A DNA stretch of 64,000 bases from Pseudodesulfovibrio sediminis. GTDB lineage: Bacteria > Desulfobacterota > Desulfovibrionia > Desulfovibrionales > Desulfovibrionaceae. Of the stretch, positions 47,969-55,821 are shown piece by piece (position 1 is the stretch's first letter; every line of letters begins with the position of its first letter). A program made the translations under genes and the position numbers. The stretch covers positions 2,981,001 to 3,045,000 of the forward strand of contig NZ_AP024485.1 of NCBI RefSeq assembly GCF_020886695.1, in the 5' to 3' direction. The notes under the pieces were generated by a model. The model ran no database searches. It worked only from the letters and a program-made list of their open reading frames with translations, and was not told the origin of the DNA.

Positions 47969-48005
47969 CTTCCATGTCTCCTTATCATCCGCACAAACAC
48001 AGATG

Positions 48006-48034
48006 GATATATTTAATTTATGTGTAAATATATC
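48006..48034. repeat. AT-rich inverted repeat upstream of TPR gene
   Basis: GATATATTTA and its exact complement separated by 9 nt, 38-66 bp upstream of the GTG start. Could be an operator or a promoter-region hairpin. Confidence 0.4.
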
Positions 48035-48130
48035 TTACTGACTTTTGAAAATCAATAATTCTTCATGTTTATTCACATACTATATATAGGCGCATGATGG
48101 TAGACTTGGGACGGTGTTTGCCGTCCTCTC

Positions 48131-48160
48131 CAAAAAAAGCCCCATGCGGGGCTTTTTTTG
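48131..48160. terminator. bidirectional intrinsic terminator
   Basis: AAAAAAA-GCCCC-ATG-CGGGGC-TTTTTTT. Ends the leftward minor-pilin operon and can also act rightward. A GGACGG/CCGTCC hairpin lies just to its left (48110-48127). Confidence 0.85.
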
Positions 48161-48181
48161 GAGGGTGGGAAGCGGTGTGGA

Positions 48182-48646
48182 TTAGTCACAAGGCTTCCAC
48201 GGTTCGTTCACCTTTCGATCGTACCCACGCAGAGGAATGGAGTCTGGCAGGAGTGGGCTGATCAAGGGGGTGAATGGCTCATAGTTGTAAACCACGGCGA
48301 CTTCCACCATCTGGCAGGGAGCGCCCGGGTCGTTTTCAATGCCGTCACCTGCGGCAGTCAGGTCGGGCCAGGAGCGGACGGTGACGACCAGTTTGTCCTG
48401 TTCCAGAGAGCGGGCTCCGGCTTCAGTGGCCGTGATGATCTGCGAGAGGCGTGTGCCTTCATCCTCACCGCGCCCGGTGACGGCGAAGTGTGCTCCGATC
48501 TGGGCGGATTTTTGTACGGTCAGCCATGCGTAGAAGCCGTTTCCGCCTTCCACTATGGCCATGGTCACCATGAACAGGATGGGCAGGATCAGGGCTGTCT
48601 CGACGGCAGCCAGTCCCCGGCGGGAGTTTTTTGAACGTATATGCAT
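48182..48646 (-). CDS. tadE: TadE-like minor pseudopilin (second copy)
   Basis: 154 aa. After a basic leader, 'RRGLAAVETALILPILFMVT' has the prepilin-peptidase cleavage glycine with Glu at +5 and a long hydrophobic helix, the TadE pattern. The C-terminal part is a periplasmic beta-rich domain with two cysteines. Probably processed by the CpaA/TadV peptidase encoded at 52719 and incorporated into, or priming, the Flp pilus. ATG 48646 is 7 nt after GGGAGG; ATG 48652 would be too close. Last gene of the minor-pilin operon. Confidence 0.85.
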   Translation of the reverse strand: MHIRSKNSRRGLAAVETALILPILFMVTMAIVEGGNGFYAWLTVQKSAQIGAHFAVTGRGEDEGTRLSQIITATEAGARSLEQDKLVVTVRSWPDLTAAGDGIENDPGAPCQMVEVAVVYNYEPFTPLISPLLPDSIPLRGYDRKVNEPWKPCD

Positions 48647-48658
48647 TGTCATGCCTCC

Positions 48659-49939
48659 CTACAGCAGGCGCCAGCCGAGTTGCTTGCCTATCTGCTTGAA
48701 TATTTCTGGAATGTCGTACACGGACGGCGCATCGAAATAGTGATCGTCGGTCCCTTCCTTGCTGGAGGCGATCGCCTTCATGAGGTTGATGTCCGTGTTG
48801 TCCGAGTTGCCGAAGCGGATTGCGAATATTTCGATCCCTTCATCCTTGGCTGTTTGGGCTTCAGTAATCATATCGGCATTGAGTACGCCGCCATCTTCGC
48901 AGTGTGCCGTGTCGACGCCCATGCCGAAGTAGGCGTTGGTCCAATAGTTGTTAGGGCGATATGAGGCCCGGTAACTTCCGCCGCATTCTCCATCTTCCGT
49001 GTCGCCATCAGTCAGTACGATCATGATTTTGCGGTAGTCATCCTTGTCTCCACCCTGAGTATACGGGGCTTCGGGAGTCAGTATGTGGCGAGCCCACTTG
49101 ATGCCTTCGGGAATGACTGTTCCCGACCATGCGCCTGTGGCGGTCTGCGTGTTGATGGAGTTGATTATCTGGCCTTTGTCCTGACTGAGCGGGAGGGTTT
49201 CGGGCAGGTCGGAGCAGGTGTCCAAGGTTATATATCTTCTCTGATAATCGGAAAGTGCCCAGTAGTCGTCCATGAAGTCTTCATGAATCCCTTCGTTGAG
49301 GCTTCCGTCGGCGTTGTGGCAGCCAGCTTCAAACCCTTCAACACCTTCTCCGAGACGCACCTTGCCCCTGAAGGCGACCATGCCGACCTTGGTGTCTGGC
49401 GTGGTGCCGTCGGGAATAAGCAGATCGGTGAGCGCTATGGAAGCCTCTTTGACCATGGTGATGGGGGTTCCCTTCATTGAGCCGGAGTTGTCCACGACAA
49501 AAACGACTTCGAGCTTGTTGAATCCGGCGGAAGCCTCTGCTTCAACAGCTGAGTCCGCCAGGCCGAGGACGGACATGAGGATCATGTTGACCTCGGCCGT
49601 CCCTTTGACGATGACGCTCCGGACTTCGGTTCCGGCGGTGACGGATTCGACGACAGCGGAGTCCATGTTGGCGGCGACCATATCCTCTACAGCCTGCTGC
49701 ACGATGCCTTTGGACAGATCCGGGTCATATGGAAGCTCCAGGCTTCCGGCCAGAGCCCCGGCATCCACTGCGGCCTGGAGGCGCGTATGGGTCATGTACA
49801 TGTTGCCCATATCCACGGCGATACCCGCTATCCCTATGAGGATAGGGAGGAGCATTGCCACGATCGCGCTTGTTGAACCTCGGCGGGACTGCTTAGGGGA
49901 GGGGCATTGTGGTCTGTGCGACCAACTGGATCGAGTCAT
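48659..49939 (-). CDS. tadG: TadG-like protein with von Willebrand A domain
   Basis: 426 aa. N-terminal 'RRGSTSAIVAMLLPILIGIA' is a TadE/TadG-type membrane helix, here without the +5 glutamate. 'LEVVFVVDNSGSMKGTPI' supplies a full MIDAS metal site (D150, S152, S154) for a VWA domain running to the end, with 'KIMIVLTDGDTEDGECGGSY' as the second MIDAS loop. Likely an envelope-anchored adhesive or pilus-tip/assembly factor. ATG 49939 follows GGAGG by 5 nt and lies 47 nt inside the upstream tadE gene. Confidence 0.85.
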   Translation of the reverse strand: MTRSSWSHRPQCPSPKQSRRGSTSAIVAMLLPILIGIAGIAVDMGNMYMTHTRLQAAVDAGALAGSLELPYDPDLSKGIVQQAVEDMVAANMDSAVVESVTAGTEVRSVIVKGTAEVNMILMSVLGLADSAVEAEASAGFNKLEVVFVVDNSGSMKGTPITMVKEASIALTDLLIPDGTTPDTKVGMVAFRGKVRLGEGVEGFEAGCHNADGSLNEGIHEDFMDDYWALSDYQRRYITLDTCSDLPETLPLSQDKGQIINSINTQTATGAWSGTVIPEGIKWARHILTPEAPYTQGGDKDDYRKIMIVLTDGDTEDGECGGSYRASYRPNNYWTNAYFGMGVDTAHCEDGGVLNADMITEAQTAKDEGIEIFAIRFGNSDNTDINLMKAIASSKEGTDDHYFDAPSVYDIPEIFKQIGKQLGWRLL

Positions 49940-50285
49940 TTTCGCCTCCGAGTATGCCGGCGCCATCATTGCTTCCGAACGGTTGATAGTCATAGGAAAC
50001 CTCTACGGTAACGGTGTTGGCAACAGGGTCTGTGACCACATTGGTGGTGATGTCCTGGGTGTCGAGATCGTTGATCAGTGCGGCGATGAGCGCTTCGACA
50101 TTGGCGGAGTCTCCCTCCATGATCACATGGCGGGCACCTTCCCGGCTGGCTTCCACCAGTGAGGAATAGGTGTGCATCGCTGTGGCGCCTTCGGCCAGGA
50201 GCATGATGAGCAGAAGCATGATCGGCATGAGCAATGCGAATTCGACAGCTGCCAATCCCCTGCGCTTTTCGTTCTTGTTTATCAT
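49893..50285 (-). CDS. tadE: TadE-like minor pseudopilin (first copy)
   Basis: 130 aa. 'KRRGLAAVEFALLMPIMLLL' has the cleavage glycine, Glu at +5 and Phe at +6, then 'SREGARHVIMEGDSANVEAL' typical of TadE. Start ATG 50285 follows GAGGGGA; the longer frame to 50357 would overlap the sigma-54 promoter. First gene of the leftward tadE-tadG-tadE operon. Confidence 0.87.
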   Translation of the reverse strand: MINKNEKRRGLAAVEFALLMPIMLLLIMLLAEGATAMHTYSSLVEASREGARHVIMEGDSANVEALIAALINDLDTQDITTNVVTDPVANTVTVEVSYDYQPFGSNDGAGILGGENDSIQLVAQTTMPLP

Positions 50286-50345
50286 TCCCCTCACTCCTTG
50301 TTGTTCGGTAAGCTGCGGATGTGTATCTGCATGCGGTGTAATAAC

Positions 50346-50361
50346 AGCAATAGGCATGCCT
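50346..50361 (-). promoter_or_regulatory. sigma-54 promoter of minor-pilin operon
   Basis: The minus strand reads AGGCATGCCTATTGCT; GG and GC are 12 apart and the -12 box TTGCT is perfect. It lies 61-76 bp upstream of the tadE ATG. Confidence 0.75.
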
Positions 50362-50430
50362 AGTGGTGGCGACAGGTTGGTATAATGGTGTTTACTCGCT
50401 TAAGATAAAAGAATAAAAAAAATTGTGACC

Positions 50431-50439
50431 AACCACAAA
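50431..50439 (-). promoter_or_regulatory. TTTGTGGTT motif (candidate activator site A)
   Basis: Minus-strand TTTGTGGTT; with TTGTG at 50423-50427 it forms a TTGTG-N6-CACAA inverted repeat about 70 bp upstream of the tadE -24 box. Confidence 0.45.
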
Positions 50440-50479
50440 GTTTGATCGTATGGCTTAGTATTGGTCTCGTGGTCTATTT

Positions 50480-50488
50480 TTTGTGGAT
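50480..50488 (+). promoter_or_regulatory. TTTGTGGAT motif (candidate activator site B)
   Basis: Same nonamer as at 52102 and 52183. It lies about 120 bp upstream of the tadE -24 box and 65 bp upstream of the response-regulator start. Confidence 0.45.
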
Positions 50489-50552
50489 AGCTGCAGTCTA
50501 TTCATGTATACTGAAAGCGCGAGAGGGACTTATACTAATGAGGGGCAGTTGA

Positions 50553-51938
50553 ATGACAGAGCGAATTCTTGTGGTCGATGATGATCGCGCTTTTCAGGGG
50601 ATGTTGGTCGAGGCATTGACTGACAAGGGGTACGATGTTGATACCGCCTCCACGGCCGAAGAGGGAATCAAGAAGGCCGGATCTGGCAAATTTGATCTCA
50701 TAGTGCATGATATCAAGCTGCCAGGCATGTCCGGCCTGGATGCGCTTCCTCATCTCGCAGAGGCTGCCCCCGGCGTGGATGTGATTGTCATGACAGGATA
50801 TTCCTCCAAGGATTCCGGTGTGGTCGCTATGCAGCGCGGGGCCTACGATTACTTCTCCAAGCCGTTTTCCCTGAGTGAAATGGAAGTGGTGGTCCGCCGA
50901 GCTTTGGAAAAGCGGCGGCTCCAGGTAGAGCTGTCCGAACTGAAGCGGCAGGGCGGTTCCAGCCCGTTGAACACTATCATCGGGCAATCTGCTCCCATGA
51001 TAGCCGTGAAGGAGCGGATCGCCCGTGTGGCCGGTCTCAATACGGACGTTCTGGTCATGGGAGAAACCGGAACGGGTAAGGAACTGGTCTCCGATACCAT
51101 TCACGCCCTGTCCAGCCGCGCCAAGGGACCGTTTATCAAGATCAATTGTGCCGCAATTCCTGAGAATCTCATTGAATCCGAGCTGTTCGGTCATGAAAAA
51201 GGCGCCTTTACCGGTGCCACCACCATGAAGCAGGGCAAGTTCGAGCTGGCCAAAGGCGGCTCGGTCATGCTGGATGAAATCGGCGATATGCCCATTCACC
51301 TGCAGCCGAAGTTGCTGCGTGCAGTGGAGCAGAAGGCTGCCGAGCGCGTGGGCGGAGCCAAGCCCATTCAATACGATGTGCGTATCATCGCGGCCACCAA
51401 CCAGGAATTGGAACAGCGGGTTGAAGAGGGCAAGTTCCGTAGCGATCTATATTATAGACTGAATGTGGCCACCTTGATTTTGCCGCCGCTTCGGGAACGC
51501 ATATCCGACCTGCCGCAGTTGGCCGAGTTCTTTCTTGAGCGTGCCAACAGACGGTTGGGAACTGATATTGCGGGGTTCTCTTCCGACGCCATGGAGATAT
51601 TCTTCAACTATAGCTGGCCGGGTAATGTCCGGCAGTTTGCCAATGCCGTGGAGCGGGCAGCCATCTTCTGCACCTCCACCATGATCACTCCGGCAGAAGT
51701 GGATCAGGCCTTTTCCAATGCCCAGCCCGTGGTAGATACAGGGATGCATATGCCCACAGGTGAAGGGCTGTCGCTGAAGCAGGCCCTTATGGAGTATGAA
51801 AAGGCGCTCATTCAGAATGCACTGCGCGCCTGTTCCGGTACCCAGACAGAGGCTGCAAGCTCCCTGGGCATCTCTGCGAAGAATCTGTGGAACAAGCTCA
51901 AAAAACACAGTATCGATCCGGTATTATTTAAGAATTAG
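50553..51938 (+). CDS. NtrC-family sigma-54 response regulator of the Tad locus
   Basis: 461 aa. Receiver domain 1-~115 (acidic pair 'VVDDD', phospho-acceptor D53 in 'LIVHDIKLPGMSG', K in 'YFSKPFS'), AAA+ domain ~135-370 (Walker A 'MGETGTGKE', 'EKGAFTGATT' with the GAFTGA sigma-54 loop, 'GGSVMLDEIGDMP'), and a C-terminal Fis-type helix-turn-helix ('EAASSLGISAKNLWNKLKKH'). No kinase is adjacent; the hybrid kinase at 62065 is one candidate partner. It lies between the two pilus operons that both have -24/-12 promoters, so it probably switches them on. Confidence 0.92.
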   Translation: MTERILVVDDDRAFQGMLVEALTDKGYDVDTASTAEEGIKKAGSGKFDLIVHDIKLPGMSGLDALPHLAEAAPGVDVIVMTGYSSKDSGVVAMQRGAYDYFSKPFSLSEMEVVVRRALEKRRLQVELSELKRQGGSSPLNTIIGQSAPMIAVKERIARVAGLNTDVLVMGETGTGKELVSDTIHALSSRAKGPFIKINCAAIPENLIESELFGHEKGAFTGATTMKQGKFELAKGGSVMLDEIGDMPIHLQPKLLRAVEQKAAERVGGAKPIQYDVRIIAATNQELEQRVEEGKFRSDLYYRLNVATLILPPLRERISDLPQLAEFFLERANRRLGTDIAGFSSDAMEIFFNYSWPGNVRQFANAVERAAIFCTSTMITPAEVDQAFSNAQPVVDTGMHMPTGEGLSLKQALMEYEKALIQNALRACSGTQTEAASSLGISAKNLWNKLKKHSIDPVLFKN

Positions 51939-51987
51939 TCTTCCTCTCGTCCCCTTTTCCACCTCCGTTTGCTGAGAACGGGCTGAT

Positions 51988-52029
51988 AGCGTCTATCTTT
52001 TGTGGTTTTTTGCCCTCAAGATAGGCGCT
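51988..52029 (+). terminator. inverted repeat after response-regulator gene
   Basis: AGCGTCTATCTT and AAGATAGGCGCT pair (one mismatch) around an 18-nt loop, followed by GTTTTGTTT. A likely but not ideal terminator. The loop contains a TTTGTGG motif. Confidence 0.5.
51999..52007 (+). promoter_or_regulatory. TTTGTGGTT motif (candidate activator site C)
   Basis: About 295 bp upstream of the flp -24 box. It matches site A in sequence. Confidence 0.35.
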
Positions 52030-52101
52030 GTTTTGTTTAAAACACGCCGTATTTTCGCGAAATCCTCCTTCAATAGTGGGGAAACGGGCGAAACTCCATA
52101 A

Positions 52102-52110
52102 TTTGTGGAT
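52102..52110 (+). promoter_or_regulatory. TTTGTGGAT motif (candidate activator site D)
   Basis: About 190 bp upstream of the flp -24 box, in the same orientation as site E. Confidence 0.45.
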
Positions 52111-52182
52111 GCATGGAACTAGCTGAAATATAACGGTAAAAAAATATAATTCAGAGCTTTTAGGTAGAAATTGAATCTATTA

Positions 52183-52191
52183 TTTGTGGAT
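52183..52191 (+). promoter_or_regulatory. TTTGTGGAT motif (candidate activator site E)
   Basis: About 110 bp upstream of the flp -24 box, a usual distance for a sigma-54 enhancer. The spacing from D is 81 bp. Confidence 0.5.
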
Positions 52192-52299
52192 TACTGGCTA
52201 TCACTATCCGTGTTGTCAATGGGTTTTGTTAGTTTGAAATTTTTTATAGTCAATTATTCCAAACATTTAGAAATTAATTTTTGGAATTCTGTTTTAGTC

Positions 52300-52315
52300 T
52301 GGCACACGGGTTGCT
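52300..52315 (+). promoter_or_regulatory. sigma-54 promoter of flp-tad operon
   Basis: TGGCACACGGGTTGCT, an almost perfect match to TGGCACG-N4-TTGCW. It lies 77-92 bp upstream of the flp ATG. Confidence 0.9.
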
Positions 52316-52391
52316 TTATGGAGTGCGAGGCTGGTGAACAACACCAAAAACAAATTTCAATTTTTAACGCAAAAAACCGAGGAGAAACACA

Positions 52392-52571
52392 ATGACAAAG
52401 CTTATCAATCTGATCCTGGATGAAGAAGGCGCAACCGCTATTGAATACGGTCTGATCGCAGCCCTGATCGCAGCCGGTATCGTCGCAGCTACTTCTGCCC
52501 TGGGTGACCAGGTTGTCGCAACCTTCGACTACATCACTGCCCAGATGCTGGCAGCTACGACCACTCCGTAG
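52392..52571 (+). CDS. flp: Flp-family type IVb major pilin
   Basis: 59 aa. 'LILDEEGATAIEYGLIAALI' has the Flp cleavage glycine, Glu at +5 and Tyr at +6, followed by a ~20-residue hydrophobic helix and a short tail ending 'AQMLAATTTP'. It is cleaved by the CpaA/TadV peptidase and assembled into the Tad pilus fibre. GGAGAAACACA places a good ribosome site before the ATG. First gene of the rightward Tad operon and expected to be the most expressed, given the hairpin just downstream. Confidence 0.95.
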   Translation: MTKLINLILDEEGATAIEYGLIAALIAAGIVAATSALGDQVVATFDYITAQMLAATTTP

Positions 52572-52624
52572 TCGAAAAACAAAGTATAGAGCTAACCGTT
52601 TAACGGAAGCAGCCAGAGCAGCCG

Positions 52625-52664
52625 AATCGGGGCTTGCGGGACGGTCCCGTCAGCCCCGATTTTG
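52625..52664 (+). terminator. hairpin between flp and cpaA
   Basis: Perfect 10-bp stem AATCGGGGCT/AGCCCCGATT enclosing a smaller GGGAC/GTCCC-like stem, followed by TTTTG. Probably a partial terminator that keeps pilin mRNA in excess over the assembly genes. Confidence 0.75.
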
Positions 52665-52718
52665 TCTTCAAGGGAAAGTGGAGACAACGAGGGCAGCCCT
52701 GGCACCATCGGGGGAACC

Positions 52719-53267
52719 ATGAATCTTATCGTCACGAGCGTACTCGCAGTCGCACTCGTCACTGCTACCATCACAGATATCAAGAGCCAGCGTATTCCGA
52801 ATTGGCTTACATTTCCGCTCATGCTGTCCGGGCTTGCCACACATACCGTGTTTGGCGGCTGGGACGGTCTCTACTTCTCCGCAGTCGGGTACGCCTTCGG
52901 ATTTATCGTCATGGCCATCCCGTATTTCTTCGGGGTCATGGGCGCCGGAGATGTCAAGCTCATGGGCGCCATAGGCGCATGGCTCGGCCTGAACGCAACC
53001 CTGACCGCTTTCCTGTTTACCTGCATCGCAGGCGGCATCTACGGCCTGGCTGTTCTGGCCATGAACTGGCAGCTGCTCGTCGCCGTACTCCGCAATATCG
53101 GCAATACATTTTCTGTCCTGGTGGCAACCCACAAGTTCAATTTCGCCCCCATCGCAACGGAAAAGACCCTGCCGAGATTGTGTTACGGCGTAGCAATCGC
53201 CGTCGGTACAGTCACTTCCATGGCGCTGCATGCGTGGATGACCGGTTCCATCCATACCGGTTACTAG
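52719..53267 (+). CDS. cpaA: prepilin peptidase (CpaA/TadV)
   Basis: 182-aa polytopic aspartic protease. The catalytic pair is visible: D20 in 'TATITDIKSQRIPNWLTFPL' and D78 in 'GVMGAGDVKLMGAIGAWLG' (GxGD motif). It cleaves the leaders of Flp and the TadE pseudopilins. Start ATG 52719 is 4 nt after GGGGGAA-type purines; a longer frame to 52662 lies in the hairpin region. Confidence 0.93.
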   Translation: MNLIVTSVLAVALVTATITDIKSQRIPNWLTFPLMLSGLATHTVFGGWDGLYFSAVGYAFGFIVMAIPYFFGVMGAGDVKLMGAIGAWLGLNATLTAFLFTCIAGGIYGLAVLAMNWQLLVAVLRNIGNTFSVLVATHKFNFAPIATEKTLPRLCYGVAIAVGTVTSMALHAWMTGSIHTGY

Positions 53268-53280
53268 AAGGAGGCATGAC

Positions 53281-54099
53281 ATGAGTAAGTCCAAGAGAGC
53301 CCTCATCCAAATCACCCTGTCCCTGATCCTGGCCGTGGTCGCCGGTGTCCTGATTTTCAAGTGGACCAGCGGCGTTTCCACCAAGGCCCCTGTGGCTCAG
53401 GTTGCCAAGACGGTTCCCGTGGTCGTGGCCAAGGCGGACATGACTCGTGGTATCAAGCTGACCTCCGATATGGTTGAAGTCCGAGAATTTACTGCCGACT
53501 CCCGTCCTACTGGCGCGTTTGCCAAGTTGGAAGACCTTGAAGGGCGCGTGCTCAACCAGGCCGTCGGAGTCAATGAAGCCGTGACCGCCATGAAGCTGGC
53601 TGATGAATCCGTCATCGGCGGTGGCGTCAGCGCATTGATCGAGCCCGGCAAGCGGGCCATGGCGGTCAAGGGTAATGAGGTTATGGGGCTGTCCGGTTTC
53701 GTCCGTCCCGGCGACAGGGTCGACGTCATCGTCACGCTGACCGTTGGCAAGGATGACGATCCCGTGACCAAGCTCGTACTGGAGCGGGTCAAGGTCATCG
53801 CTACCGGCACGCAGCTCACCCCGCCCAATGAAGAAGGCAAGACCGCCTCGGTCGACGTGTACACCCTGGAACTGACCCCGCCTCAGAGCGAGCGTCTGGC
53901 ACTGGCCGCCACACAGGGAACCCTCCATTTCGCACTGCGCAACGAGCAGGATGAAGAGAACATCCTGACCACCGGCTCCACCATCCCCAAGACCCTGGCT
54001 GCGCTCAGGCCCATGTCCAATGTCGTCCACGTCAAGAGAAAGCCTGCCGAGCAGGTCGAAGTAATTACCGGAACCGCCCGTCACTCGGTCAAGTTCTAG
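53281..54099 (+). CDS. cpaB: Flp pilus assembly protein CpaB/RcpC
   Basis: 272 aa. One N-terminal membrane helix ('LIQITLSLILAVVAGVLIFK'), then an SAF-like domain ('VVVAKADMTRGIKLTSDMVE') and the CpaB core 'GFVRPGDRVDVIVTL' and 'VKVIATGTQL'. Periplasmic factor that supports the secretin channel. RBS AAGGAGG, 13 bp after cpaA. Confidence 0.92.
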   Translation: MSKSKRALIQITLSLILAVVAGVLIFKWTSGVSTKAPVAQVAKTVPVVVAKADMTRGIKLTSDMVEVREFTADSRPTGAFAKLEDLEGRVLNQAVGVNEAVTAMKLADESVIGGGVSALIEPGKRAMAVKGNEVMGLSGFVRPGDRVDVIVTLTVGKDDDPVTKLVLERVKVIATGTQLTPPNEEGKTASVDVYTLELTPPQSERLALAATQGTLHFALRNEQDEENILTTGSTIPKTLAALRPMSNVVHVKRKPAEQVEVITGTARHSVKF

Positions 54100-54110
54100 G
54101 GGGAATGGAC

Positions 54111-55526
54111 ATGCGTACTCATTTTACACATCATATCCTGACCGCGCTGGTCTGCTGCCTGGTTCTGCTGGCAGCCGTTCAGGTGCAGGCCAAGGCTGTT
54201 GACAAGACTCCCGAGATGCTCTCGCTGGTCATCGGCAAGTCCACGGTGATAAGCACCGATTTCAAGGTCAGCCGGGTCTCCCTGGCGTCCGAGAGTCATG
54301 TCTCCATGGTTGTCCTGTCTCCGTGGCAGATCTACCTGACCGGCAACGCGCTTGGTTCCACCACCATGACCCTGTGGGCCGAAGGTGAAGTGGCCGGCGT
54401 ATACGATATCACCGTGGTCCCGGACATGACCCATCTCAAGCGCATGATCCATCAGATCATGCCTGACGAGAAGAACGTCAATGTCCTCTCATCCGGTGAT
54501 TCCGTAACCCTGTCCGGCTACGTGTCCAATACGACCAACCTGACCTCTGTTCTTGCGCTGGCCGAATCCGCGGCTCCGGGCAAGGTGGTCAACCTGCTGT
54601 CCGTGGACGGCATCCAACAGGTCATGCTGGAAGTTCGAGTGGCCGAGATGTCCCGTTCCGTGACCAAGCGGCTCGGCATCAACTTTGCGGCTATCGGCTC
54701 CAATTTCACCATCTATAATATCATTAACAACCTGACGAAGTTTGATGACGGCGTCTTCAACCTGACCGAGAACATCAACTTCACCGGGACGTACTCCTCC
54801 GGCAACACGCAGATTTACGGCATGATCGACGCGCTCAAGGCCAACGGTCTGGTCCGCATGCTGGCCGAACCGAACCTGACCTGCGTGTCCGGTGAAGCGG
54901 CCGACTTCCTGGTCGGTGGTGAAGTGCCCGTGCCCATGCCCGGTACGCTCGGCAATGTTTATATCGACTACAAGCCGTTCGGCATCGGTTTGAAGTTCAC
55001 GGCCACGGTCATGAGCTCCGGCCGTATCAACCTCCAGGTCAATCCCGAGGTTTCCGAGCTCGACTATTCCAAGTCCGTGAACGTGTCCGGTTACGAAATT
55101 CCGACCATCTCCACCCGCCGCGCCAATACCGTGGTCGAGCTGGGCGACGGCCAGACCTTTGTCATCGCCGGATTGATCAGCGACACGCTCAAGGAAAATG
55201 CACAGAAGATTCCCGGTCTGGGTGAAATCCCCATGCTCGGAACCCTGTTCAGCTCCAAGGAATACGCCTCCAACAAGACCGAGCTGGTGGTCATGGTGAC
55301 CGCTCATCTGGCCAAGCCCGTGGATATGGCCCACCAGACTCTGCCCACTGACGGTTTCAAGGAACCTTCGGACAGGGAGTTCTATCTGTTCGGTCTCATG
55401 GATGGTCAGGGAGAGTCCACGACTCCTGTCGGTTCCAGCGCCGGATACGGTGAGCCTCAGGGCGGTGCCGTGGTTCGTCCCGAATCGGGTTTTGACGGCG
55501 AAGTCGGTCATTCCTGGCCGCAATAA
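54111..55526 (+). CDS. cpaC: Tad outer-membrane secretin CpaC/RcpA
   Basis: 471 aa with a signal peptide ('LVCCLVLLAAVQVQAKA'). N-terminal pilus-domain repeats (N0-like, 'LVIGKSTVISTDFKVSRVSL'; BON-like 'GDSVTLSGYVSNTTNL'), then the secretin core ('MLAEPNLTCVSGEAADFLVG', 'VPVPMP', 'LGEIPMLGTLFSSKEYASNK'). Forms the ring through which the pilus exits. ATG 54111 chosen (GGGGGA 6 nt upstream); ATG 54105 would overlap the SD. Confidence 0.93.
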   Translation: MRTHFTHHILTALVCCLVLLAAVQVQAKAVDKTPEMLSLVIGKSTVISTDFKVSRVSLASESHVSMVVLSPWQIYLTGNALGSTTMTLWAEGEVAGVYDITVVPDMTHLKRMIHQIMPDEKNVNVLSSGDSVTLSGYVSNTTNLTSVLALAESAAPGKVVNLLSVDGIQQVMLEVRVAEMSRSVTKRLGINFAAIGSNFTIYNIINNLTKFDDGVFNLTENINFTGTYSSGNTQIYGMIDALKANGLVRMLAEPNLTCVSGEAADFLVGGEVPVPMPGTLGNVYIDYKPFGIGLKFTATVMSSGRINLQVNPEVSELDYSKSVNVSGYEIPTISTRRANTVVELGDGQTFVIAGLISDTLKENAQKIPGLGEIPMLGTLFSSKEYASNKTELVVMVTAHLAKPVDMAHQTLPTDGFKEPSDREFYLFGLMDGQGESTTPVGSSAGYGEPQGGAVVRPESGFDGEVGHSWPQ

Positions 55527-55542
55527 GCACAAGGAGAACGTC

Positions 55543-55821
55543 ATGAAGAATATCAGAATATCACTCGTTATCATCGGAGCATTGCTCCTGTCGGGATGCG
55601 GCTCCCTGTACGAAGGCACGCCTTCCACACCCGAGTTCGGCAGTTCTGTCCGCATGGCCATTGCCAGTCAGACAGCCAACCCGGAAGCCGGATCAGATGC
55701 TCCGGTAGTGGGAATCGACGGCAGATATGCCGCTGCCGCTGCGGAGAATTATCAGTCGGGTCCCAAGGACAGGAAGGAACGTGAGTCCACGTCCACATTC
55801 GGAGTGGTGGAGGGCAAGTGA
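55543..55821 (+). CDS. small Tad-operon lipoprotein, 92 aa
   Basis: 'ISLVIIGALLLSGCGSLYEG' is a clear lipobox (LLSGC). The mature part is short, Ser/Ala/Glu-rich and predicted disordered. Its position right after the secretin is where other Tad loci encode RcpB or a CpaD-type lipoprotein, but I see no similarity to those. It may be a secretin pilotin or accessory. AAGGAG precedes the ATG. Confidence 0.82.
   Translation: MKNIRISLVIIGALLLSGCGSLYEGTPSTPEFGSSVRMAIASQTANPEAGSDAPVVGIDGRYAAAAAENYQSGPKDRKERESTSTFGVVEGK

Larger units (their letters stand above)
51939..52391. other. long leader/regulatory gap before flp
   Basis: 453 bases without a convincing gene. Contains a 12-bp-arm inverted repeat (51988-52029), three TTTGTGG motifs, the palindrome TTTCGCGAAA (52053-52062), the flp sigma-54 promoter and a roughly 65-nt leader ending in a GGAG ribosome site (52381). 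Confidence 0.65.

Noticed and set aside
50286..50357. Extended first TadE starting at 50357
   Set aside because: It overlaps the sigma-54 promoter and adds residues before the typical basic leader; ATG 50285 has GAGGGGA.
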